9,324 bases of DNA from Actinomycetota bacterium. GTDB taxonomy: Bacteria; Actinomycetota; Actinomycetes; S36-B12; UBA5976. Location: positions 3,503 through 12,826 of the forward strand of contig JAPLBX010000040.1 in NCBI GenBank assembly GCA_026392535.1, read 5' to 3'. The notes below the pieces were generated by a model that did not search any database, had not been told where the DNA came from, and was given only the letters and a program-made list of their open reading frames with translations. Of this stretch, positions 1 through 4,621 are shown one piece after another. Position 1 is the first letter of the stretch. Every line of letters begins with the position of its first letter. Both the position numbers and the translations under genes were made by a program.

Positions 1-43
1 CGGCGATGAAATTGATATTTTGCCAGCTGTCGCGGGCGGTTAA
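1..43 (+). CDS. cysO: CysO-like sulfur-carrier protein, C-terminal end only (5' truncated)
   Basis: Only the last 13 codons are in the window. Read from base 2 they give GDEIDILPAVAGG and then a TAA stop. A hydrophobic 'DILPAVAGG' ending in Gly-Gly is the C-terminal signature of the MoaD/ThiS/CysO ubiquitin-fold sulfur carriers, in which the final glycine is activated as a thiocarboxylate. The stop lies 3 nt before cysM, and in mycobacteria the cysO-cysM pair makes cysteine from O-phosphoserine with CysO-thiocarboxylate as sulfur donor. That neighbour is why I call it CysO rather than MoaD or ThiS. A Mec-type metallopeptidase gene would be expected just upstream, outside the window. The truncation is due to the window edge only. 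Confidence 0.8.
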   Translation, partial: GDEIDILPAVAGG

Positions 44-46
44 TTC

Positions 47-997
47 ATGACCCGGTTTCCATCGCTTTTGCAATCTGTCGGTAACACACCACTAATTGGA
101 CTGCCACGGATTTCACCAGCGCCAAATGTTCGCCTTTGGGCCAAGCTTGAAGATCGAAATCCAACCGGCTCGGTAAAAGACCGAGCTGCACTTGCAATGG
201 TTGAAGCTGCTGAACGTGATGGCACTCTTAAACCAGGTGCAACAATTTTGGAACCAACTAGCGGCAACACTGGTATCTCACTTGCAATGGTGGCAAAGCT
301 AAAAGGTTACAAACTAATTTGTGTTATGCCAGAAAATGTTTCATCGGAACGTGTGCAACTTTTGAAAATGTGGGGCGCAGAAATCATTACTTCTCCTGCT
401 GCTGGTGGCTCTAATGAAGCTGTGCGGGTTGCGAAAGAAGTTTCAAAGGCGAATCCTGATTGGGTAATGCTTTACCAATATGGAAACCCAGCAAATGCCA
501 ATGTTCACTATCGAACAACTGGACCAGAAATATTGTCCGACTTACCAGAAGTTACACATTTTGTTGCTGGCCTTGGCACAACTGGAACTTTGATGGGTGT
601 GGGCAGGTTTCTACGCGAACAAAAACCAGATGTGCAAATTGTTGCTGCCGAACCACGTTATGGTGAATTGGTTTATGGATTGCGGAATTTGGACGAAGGA
701 TTTATTCCAGAGCTTTATGACGAAACAGTTCTGACTACACGTTTCTCGGTTGGACCGAGAGATGCGGTAAAAAGAATGCGCCAACTGCTACACGAAGAAG
801 GAATCTTCGCAGGCATTTCAACCGGTGCAATTTTGCATGCAGCCCTTGGAGTAGCAGACCGGGCAATTAAAGCTGGAGAATCAGCAGATATTGCCTTCAT
901 CGTTTGTGATGGTGGATGGAAGTACCTCTCAACTGGTGCTTACGACGGCACCTTGGATGATGCTGAAGATGCTCTAGACGGCCAACTTTGGGCGTAA
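47..997 (+). CDS. cysM: O-phosphoserine sulfhydrylase / cysteine synthase CysM
   Basis: PLP-dependent cysteine synthase of fold type II, 316 aa, full length. The PLP lysine is K44 in NPTGSVKDR; TSGNTGISLA (71-80) is the substrate/PLP asparagine loop; GLGTTGTLMG (175-184) is the phosphate-binding loop. The sequence is very close, from memory, to M. tuberculosis CysM (323 aa), including the C-terminal GQLWA that folds into the active site there. If the 7-residue length difference lies wholly near the N-terminus, R213 in LRNLDEG matches mycobacterial R220, the residue linked to O-phosphoserine preference. The expected reaction is O-phosphoserine plus CysO-thiocarboxylate to a CysO-cysteine adduct. 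The ATG starts 3 nt after the cysO stop with no strong ribosome site, so translation is probably coupled. O-acetylserine use cannot be excluded from sequence, but the CysO neighbour argues for phosphoserine. Confidence 0.95.
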   Translation: MTRFPSLLQSVGNTPLIGLPRISPAPNVRLWAKLEDRNPTGSVKDRAALAMVEAAERDGTLKPGATILEPTSGNTGISLAMVAKLKGYKLICVMPENVSSERVQLLKMWGAEIITSPAAGGSNEAVRVAKEVSKANPDWVMLYQYGNPANANVHYRTTGPEILSDLPEVTHFVAGLGTTGTLMGVGRFLREQKPDVQIVAAEPRYGELVYGLRNLDEGFIPELYDETVLTTRFSVGPRDAVKRMRQLLHEEGIFAGISTGAILHAALGVADRAIKAGESADIAFIVCDGGWKYLSTGAYDGTLDDAEDALDGQLWA

Positions 998-1004
998 TAG
1001 CCCC

Positions 1005-1010
1005 TAAAAT
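1005..1010 (+). promoter_or_regulatory. Candidate -10 box for a leaderless murI transcript
   Basis: TAAAAT lies 8 nt before the murI ATG at 1019. With usual spacing, transcription would start about 2 nt before the start codon. No Shine-Dalgarno-like sequence lies between the cysM stop and the ATG, which fits a leaderless mRNA, common in actinobacteria. I see no convincing -35 hexamer, so murI may also be read through from cysM. Confidence 0.4.
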
Positions 1011-1018
1011 CGCTCATT

Positions 1019-1813
1019 ATGAATAATGCCCCGATCGGAATCTTCGATTCTGGAGTTGGTGGTCTCACTGTGGCACGCGCCATCATGGATCAGCTGCCGA
1101 ATGAAGAACTGCTCTATGTTGCAGACACCGAACGTGGGCCATACGGACCTCGCCCATTGGCAGATGTCCGAGCCATCGCCCTTGAAATCATGGACTGGCT
1201 AGTTGAGAACAAAGTCAAAATGGTTGTGATTGCCTGCAACACGGCATCGTCAGCAGTACTACGAGATGCCCGAGAGCGCTATTCCATTCCAGTAATTGAA
1301 GTGGTTCACCCAGCAGCTCGCCGGGCAGCAAGCCAAACTCACAACAATCAAGTTGGCGTTATTGGCACCCAAGCGACCATAACCTCAGGTGCGTATAACG
1401 ATGCATTTGCTGCGGCACCAGACATTTCACTTACTACGCAAAGCTGCCCTAGGTTTGTGGAGTTTGTTGAAGCAGGAATTACAACTGGACCAGAACTATT
1501 GGCAGTTGCTCAAGAATATTTATCACCTCTAAAACAAAAGGGAATTGATACCTTAGTTTTAGGTTGCACCCACTATCCATTGTTGACTGGCGTAATCCAA
1601 TATGTGCTCGGTGATGAAGTTACATTAGTTTCAAGTGCAGAAGAAACTGCAAAAGATGTCTACCGAACACTTTCGGCAGACCATTTATTACGTGAAGAAA
1701 AAACTCCACCAAAGCACCGCTTCATTGCAACGGGCAGTGATGATGGGTTTAGTGCCCTAGGTAATCGAATTTTGGGAACTCCAGTTGTCCCAGAAATTCA
1801 TAAGTTCAATTAA
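1019..1813 (+). CDS. murI: Glutamate racemase MurI
   Basis: Cofactor-independent racemase making D-glutamate from L-glutamate in the cytoplasm for the peptidoglycan stem peptide. At 264 aa it has the normal family length. FDSGVGGLT (9-17) carries the N-terminal Asp/Ser pair; the two catalytic cysteines are C73 in ACNTASSAV and C183 in GCTHYPLL, with H185 next to the second. The ATG at 1019 gives the standard N-terminus just before the FDSGVGG motif. The gene sits 21 nt after cysM and 8 nt before rph. In mycobacteria a rhomboid protease gene and a metallo-beta-lactamase-fold gene lie around murI in this cluster; both are absent here, so the block is compacted. D-glutamate made here may also feed other D-amino-acid pathways, but nothing in the window indicates this. 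Confidence 0.96.
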   Translation: MNNAPIGIFDSGVGGLTVARAIMDQLPNEELLYVADTERGPYGPRPLADVRAIALEIMDWLVENKVKMVVIACNTASSAVLRDARERYSIPVIEVVHPAARRAASQTHNNQVGVIGTQATITSGAYNDAFAAAPDISLTTQSCPRFVEFVEAGITTGPELLAVAQEYLSPLKQKGIDTLVLGCTHYPLLTGVIQYVLGDEVTLVSSAEETAKDVYRTLSADHLLREEKTPPKHRFIATGSDDGFSALGNRILGTPVVPEIHKFN

Positions 1814-1816
1814 GGA
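1812..1816 (+). promoter_or_regulatory. Ribosome binding site of rph, selecting the GTG start
   Basis: AAGGA begins inside the murI stop codon and ends 5 nt before the GTG at 1822. It is only 3 nt from the ATG at 1820, which is directly followed by TGA and cannot code. The spacing and the protein's N-terminus (MSRSDGR) both favour the GTG. Confidence 0.6.
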
Positions 1817-1821
1817 ATAAT

Positions 1822-2547
1822 GTGAGCCGTTCAGATGGTCGTAATGCAGATCAGTTAAGAGAAGTAAGTTTCGAACGAAATTGGTCTGACCATGCAGAAG
1901 GTTCATGCTTGGTAACTTTTGGTCGCACAAAGGTTTTGTGCACTGCATCTTTCTCACCGAGTGTCCCAAGATGGCGAAAAGACTCAGGTCTTGGCTGGAT
2001 CACTGCTGAATACAGCATGTTGCCACGTGCAACAAATACTCGCAATGATCGCGAATCTGTTCGAGGCAAGATTGGTGGCCGCACCCATGAGATTTCTCGA
2101 CTAATTGGCCGTTCACTTCGTGCAGGTGTTGATTACAAAGCCATGGGTGAGAACTCCATCATGATTGACTGCGATGTATTGCAAGCTGATGGCGGTACTC
2201 GCACAGCTGCAATCACCGGTGCTTGGGTCGCACTTTCAGATGCAATTACTTGGGCTGCAAAAGAAGGACACATCAAGAATCCTGAGGCCACACTTTTCGA
2301 CACAGTTTCAGCTGTAAGTGTGGGCATTATTGATGGTGAACCCCGGCTAGACCTTCACTACGAAGAAGATGTTCGTGCAGAAACAGACATGAACGTAGTG
2401 ATGATGGGCAGTGGTGGATTTGTTGAGATTCAAGGCACTGCTGAAGGAAAACCTTTTGACAGGAAACTACTTGAAGAGCTACTAGATCTTGCAGGCAAAG
2501 GCTGTGTTGATCTTTCAAACCTTCAACGTCAAGCAGTTGGCAAATGA
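1822..2547 (+). CDS. rph: Ribonuclease PH
   Basis: Phosphate-dependent 3'-to-5' exoribonuclease that trims tRNA precursors next to the CCA end; it works as a hexamer in the cytoplasm. The 241 aa are full length. Seen in the sequence: the actinobacterial N-terminus MSRSDGR; DHAEGSCLVTFGRTKVLCTA (24-43); the arginine-rich GRTHEISRLIGRSLRAGVD stretch (86-104); and IDCDVLQADGGTRTAAITGA (114-133), which holds the conserved acidic residues and the GGTRTA phosphate site. The GTG start fits this N-terminus and a good ribosome site. The stop overlaps the rdgB start by 4 nt (ATGA), so the two are translationally coupled. A functional link is plausible: the two nearby tRNA-Leu genes do not encode CCA, so their 3' ends must be trimmed and CCA added. 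Confidence 0.96.
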   Translation: MSRSDGRNADQLREVSFERNWSDHAEGSCLVTFGRTKVLCTASFSPSVPRWRKDSGLGWITAEYSMLPRATNTRNDRESVRGKIGGRTHEISRLIGRSLRAGVDYKAMGENSIMIDCDVLQADGGTRTAAITGAWVALSDAITWAAKEGHIKNPEATLFDTVSAVSVGIIDGEPRLDLHYEEDVRAETDMNVVMMGSGGFVEIQGTAEGKPFDRKLLEELLDLAGKGCVDLSNLQRQAVGK

Positions 2548-3188
2548 TTGAAGTAGTACTTGCTACTCGCAATGCCCACAAGGTTAAAGAAGTTCAACGA
2601 ATCTTCGATGCAACTTGTAAAGACATCGCAATTATTGATTTAAGTAATTGGAAAGATGCACCTGAGGTTATCGAAGATGGCACAACTTTTGCAGCAAATG
2701 CACTTCTAAAAGCCCGCACACTAGCTGCACACACTGGCCAAACTGTTATCGCAGACGATTCAGGCATCTGTGTTGATGCATTAAACGGAATGCCTGGAAT
2801 CTTCTCAGCTCGATGGGCTGGAAACCACGGAGACGATAAGAAAAACTTACAACTAGTTCTAGACCAAACAACTGATGTTCCAGACACTAGGCGTGGCGCA
2901 CAATTTGTTTGTGCTTTCGCAGTCGTAACACCAGATGGTGTGGAACGAGTGGTTGAAGGTGTGGTTGATGGCGAAATCACTCGACAACCTAAAGGTGATG
3001 ACGGATTTGGATACGATCCAATCTTTCAGCCATACGGATTTGATTTAACAACTGCGCAGATGTCACCCGAACAAAAAGATGAGATTTCGCATCGAGGTCA
3101 AGCGGTTAGAAACCTTATTCCGGTTCTTAAAGAACTATTTGGATTGAATCAAGGTTGTGGCGGAAATTGTGCTTGCCAAGCTAATTAG
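2544..3188 (+). CDS. rdgB: XTP/dITP pyrophosphatase RdgB (Ham1 family) with Cys-rich C-terminal tail
   Basis: House-cleaning nucleotide pyrophosphatase that hydrolyses dITP, ITP and XTP to monophosphates, keeping deaminated purines out of DNA and RNA. Family motifs are present: ATRNAHKVKEV (7-17) for nucleotide binding; ADDSGICVDALNG (70-82) with the catalytic/metal acidic pair D71-D72; GIFSARW (85-91); GDDGFGYDPIF (151-161) with the purine-contacting aromatics; and ISHRGQA (181-187). The start overlaps the rph stop (ATGA). It is 214 aa, slightly longer than typical ~200-aa homologues, because after the usual end near L201 there is an extra tail with C205, C209 and C211 (C-x3-C-x-C). That tail is not part of the family core; it may bind a metal or be a neutral extension. 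The stop codon is also the first base triplet of a tandem repeat. Confidence 0.95.
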   Translation: MIEVVLATRNAHKVKEVQRIFDATCKDIAIIDLSNWKDAPEVIEDGTTFAANALLKARTLAAHTGQTVIADDSGICVDALNGMPGIFSARWAGNHGDDKKNLQLVLDQTTDVPDTRRGAQFVCAFAVVTPDGVERVVEGVVDGEITRQPKGDDGFGYDPIFQPYGFDLTTAQMSPEQKDEISHRGQAVRNLIPVLKELFGLNQGCGGNCACQAN

Positions 3189-3276
3189 TTTGTATCCGCT
3201 AACTAGTTTGTTTCCGCAAATAGTTTTGTAGTCGCAAATTAGGTTTGAAGCCTAAGAAATTAGTTTTGTAATATGG
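3186..3276. repeat. Imperfect tandem repeat, about five units of 17-21 bp
   Basis: Five successive units each begin with TAG followed by a T/G-rich run: starts at 3186, 3204, 3221, 3240 and 3261. The first two are TAGTTTGTATCCGCTAAC and TAGTTTGTTTCCGCAAA; the third is TAGTTTTGTAGTCGCAAAT; the fourth and fifth are more diverged. Units 1-3 share TAGTTT, a central CCGC/TCGC and an A-rich end. The first TAG is the rdgB stop codon. The block fills the gap between rdgB and the convergent tRNA genes, where transcription from both sides must end. No open reading frame of note crosses it. Confidence 0.6.
3239..3255. terminator. Weak hairpin between convergent rdgB and tRNA-Leu, possible terminator
   Basis: TTAGG (3239-3243) and CCTAA (3251-3255) form a 5-bp stem around a 7-nt loop. 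On the plus strand it is followed by GAAATTAGTTTTGT, and on the minus strand by ATTTGCG. The position between convergent transcripts suits a bidirectional terminator, but the stem is short and there is no clean U tract. Confidence 0.25.
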
Positions 3277-3278
3277 AG

Positions 3279-3359
3279 TGCGGGTGGCGGGACTCGAACC
3301 CGCACGTCTTTCGACCGAGGCTTTTAAGGCCTCTGCGTCTGCCATTCCGCCACACCCGC
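3279..3359 (-). tRNA. tRNA-Leu, anticodon UAA
   Basis: On the minus strand the 81 nt fold as a class II tRNA. The acceptor stem is GCGGGTG with CACCCGC and discriminator A; the anticodon stem GAGGC/GCCTC encloses loop CTTAAAA, with anticodon TAA for UUA and UUG codons. A long variable arm (GTCGAAAGAC) identifies a leucine tRNA. The T arm is GCGGG-TTCGAGT-CCCGC. The base after the discriminator is CTCC, so the CCA end is not encoded and must be added after trimming. It lies 25 bp downstream of the second tRNA-Leu on the same strand and is probably cotranscribed with it. Confidence 0.96.
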
Positions 3360-3384
3360 TGGTGCATTTATGAGATTTTGATGG

Positions 3385-3466
3385 TGCGGGCGGAGAGACT
3401 TGAACTCTCACACCTTTCGGTACTGGAACCTAAATCCAGCGCGTCTGCCAATTCCACCACGCCCGC
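3385..3466 (-). tRNA. tRNA-Leu, anticodon UAG
   Basis: On the minus strand the 82 nt form a class II tRNA: acceptor GCGGGCG with CGCCCGC plus discriminator A; D arm GTGGAATTGGCAGACGC; anticodon stem CTGGA/TCCAG around loop TTTAGGT, with anticodon TAG for CUN codons; long variable arm ACCGAAAGGT; T arm GAGAG-TTCAAGT-CTCTC. No CCA is encoded. It is first in transcription order of a two-tRNA leucine cluster; with the UAA species it reads both leucine codon boxes, with wobble. Confidence 0.96.
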
Positions 3467-3476
3467 GTAGTGGGGA

Positions 3477-3482
3477 ATTGTA
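3477..3482 (-). promoter_or_regulatory. Candidate -10 box for the tRNA-Leu pair
   Basis: Read on the minus strand this is TACAAT, 10 nt upstream of the mature 5' end of tRNA-Leu(UAG). That leaves room for a short leader removed by RNase P. The -35 region is weak (CCAAAG at 17-bp spacing) and overlaps the -35 region of the divergent gene at 3537. Confidence 0.4.
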
Positions 3483-3501
3483 GGGGCTGATTAATCCAAC
3501 T

Positions 3502-3530
3502 TTGGGGGCAGTCCATTTCTGACCTATTCT
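3502..3530 (+). promoter_or_regulatory. Candidate promoter for a leaderless DUF3618-like transcript
   Basis: TTGGGG (3502-3507), a 17-bp spacer and TATTCT (3525-3530), followed by 6 nt and the ATG at 3537. With normal -10 geometry the start of transcription falls on the A of the start codon. No Shine-Dalgarno sequence is present, which fits a leaderless mRNA. Confidence 0.45.
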
Positions 3531-3536
3531 TGGCAT

Positions 3537-3776
3537 ATGAGCACTGATAAATCAGCCCAGGAAATCCTCAAGACCATTGAAACTACAAGTGCGCGCTTGG
3601 TTGAGAACTTGAATGAAATTGTGGACCGCTCCCAGCCTGAAAAAGTAGCGGCCAAGCAAGTTCAGAAAATTAAGAACTTTTATCTAGATGAGCATGGCGG
3701 GGTGCGGATGGATCGGGCCGGAAAGACTTTGGCCGCGGTCGTTGGATTCGCAATCATCCGTAAATTATTTAAGTAA
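3537..3776 (+). CDS. Small DUF3618-like membrane-associated protein
   Basis: A 79-aa protein of unknown function. Residues 5-30 (SAQEILKTIETTSARLVENLNEIVD) form an acidic amphipathic helix of the kind that defines DUF3618, an actinobacterial family: 'I..TR..L...L..I' spacing followed by a basic stretch (35-46). Residues 62-75 are hydrophobic (GKTLAAVVGFAIIRK region) and could be a short membrane anchor at the C-terminus, which ends in basic KLFK. The start follows a -10 box by 6 nt with no ribosome site. The TSUP permease starts 5 nt after the stop, so the two are probably one transcript; the reason for the pairing is unknown. Members often sit beside small cell-envelope or phage-holin-like proteins, but I see none here. 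The family assignment is by motif memory. Confidence 0.7.
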   Translation: MSTDKSAQEILKTIETTSARLVENLNEIVDRSQPEKVAAKQVQKIKNFYLDEHGGVRMDRAGKTLAAVVGFAIIRKLFK

Positions 3777-3781
3777 CAACT

Positions 3782-4522
3782 TTGTTCGATATAACCTTGA
3801 GTGAACTTGCACTGGTAGGTGTGGTTGGCATTATCGCTGGCATCATCAATGGCACAGTCGGTGGTGGTTCACTTTTAACTTACCCATTGATAGTTTCGAT
3901 TGGAATTTCTCCCGTTTGGGCAGCTGCCACAAATAGCACCGGACTTGCAACTGGAAATATGGCAGCACTCATTGCGCATCGAGATCAAAAAACTGTGCCA
4001 TTTGCAAAATGGAAATGGCATGCAGTTGCAACCGCAAGTGGTTCCATTGTTGGCGGCTTGATGCTAATTCTCTTGCCAGAAAAGATATTTGAATTCTTAG
4101 TGCCGATACTTCTTATTGGCGCATCACTAACCATGGTCATTCGGCCTAAGCAAAAAGTTGCGAAGCAAAGAAATCCAATTGAAACAAAAGGACTTTTAGT
4201 ACTGAGTGGTTTATACAACGGCTACTTTGGTCCAGGTCAGGGCGTGCTCGCGATGTCTATTCTTTTGCGCGATGGCCGACTAAATGTTTCACAAACTGTG
4301 GTGATCAAGAATCTTGTTCTAGCTGTGAGCAACGTAGTAGTGGCAACTCTGTTTATTCTGACTGGCCATGTGGTTTGGCCAATCGCACTTACTTTGCTCC
4401 TTGCAGCAGCCCTCGGCGGCTGGATAGGTGGGCGAATCTCAAGCTCGATAAACCCATCTTTTACCAGGTGGTTTGTCGCTGCAACTGGTTTCATCTCAGC
4501 CATTTGGTTCCTGCTGCGCTAG
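3782..4522 (+). CDS. TauE/SafE (TSUP) family membrane permease
   Basis: Integral membrane protein, 246 aa, the family's normal size, with about eight hydrophobic segments. The family shows an internal duplication, and both half-repeat signatures are visible: GIIAGIINGTVGGGSLLTYP (16-35) and GLYNGYFGPGQGV (143-155). A basic cytoplasmic loop (121-135) separates the halves. Characterised members move sulfite, sulfoacetate, taurine-derived or other small organic anions; the substrate cannot be read from sequence here. The TTG at 3782, 5 nt after the upstream stop, gives the standard N-terminus (FDITLSELALVGVVG). There is no clear Shine-Dalgarno sequence, and in-frame TTG at 3797 or GTG at 3821 are possible alternatives. 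Sulfur chemistry in the cysO-cysM block is suggestive, but that block is a separate transcript about 0.8 kb away, so a link is only speculation. Confidence 0.85.
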   Translation: MFDITLSELALVGVVGIIAGIINGTVGGGSLLTYPLIVSIGISPVWAAATNSTGLATGNMAALIAHRDQKTVPFAKWKWHAVATASGSIVGGLMLILLPEKIFEFLVPILLIGASLTMVIRPKQKVAKQRNPIETKGLLVLSGLYNGYFGPGQGVLAMSILLRDGRLNVSQTVVIKNLVLAVSNVVVATLFILTGHVVWPIALTLLLAAALGGWIGGRISSSINPSFTRWFVAATGFISAIWFLLR

Positions 4523-4610
4523 CTAATAGTGAAGATTTGGTAAATACGCCCAATCTGCCTTCACTTTGCAGCACGCTAGAGGCGCACCTGAGCGAGAATT
4601 GAGTAGGGAA

Positions 4611-4616
4611 GAGGAG
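4611..4616 (+). promoter_or_regulatory. Strong ribosome binding site for the subtilase GTG start
   Basis: GAGGAG ends 5 nt before the GTG at 4622. It is the most consensus-like Shine-Dalgarno sequence in the window, where most other genes are coupled or look leaderless, and it fixes the start ahead of a clean signal peptide. I found no convincing promoter in the 99-nt gap from 4523. Confidence 0.65.
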
Positions 4617-4621
4617 AGAAA

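Noticed and set aside
40..270. 76-codon minus-strand frame over cysO/cysM
   Set aside because: Fully overlaps conserved cysM codons including the PLP lysine; Ser/Ala/Arg-rich shadow.
2594..2980. 128-codon open frame on the minus strand
   Set aside because: It lies wholly inside rdgB, is low-complexity Ser/Thr/Ala-rich, and has no recognisable domain; a shadow of the rdgB reading frame.
3186..3276. CRISPR array or attachment-site repeats beside the tRNA genes
   Set aside because: Units are only 17-21 bp, contiguous and diverged, with no unique spacers; there is no integrase and no duplicated tRNA end in the window.
3199..3470. Open frames of 65-70 codons on both strands across the tRNA-Leu pair
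   Set aside because: They are translations of tRNA genes and their complements; the 'RDSNPH' and 'RLELSH' type peptides are well-known false proteins from tRNA-Leu loci.
4523..4621. Promoter or terminator between the permease and the subtilase
   Set aside because: No pair of -35/-10 hexamers at sensible spacing and no stem longer than about 3-4 bp; only the ribosome binding site is convincing.
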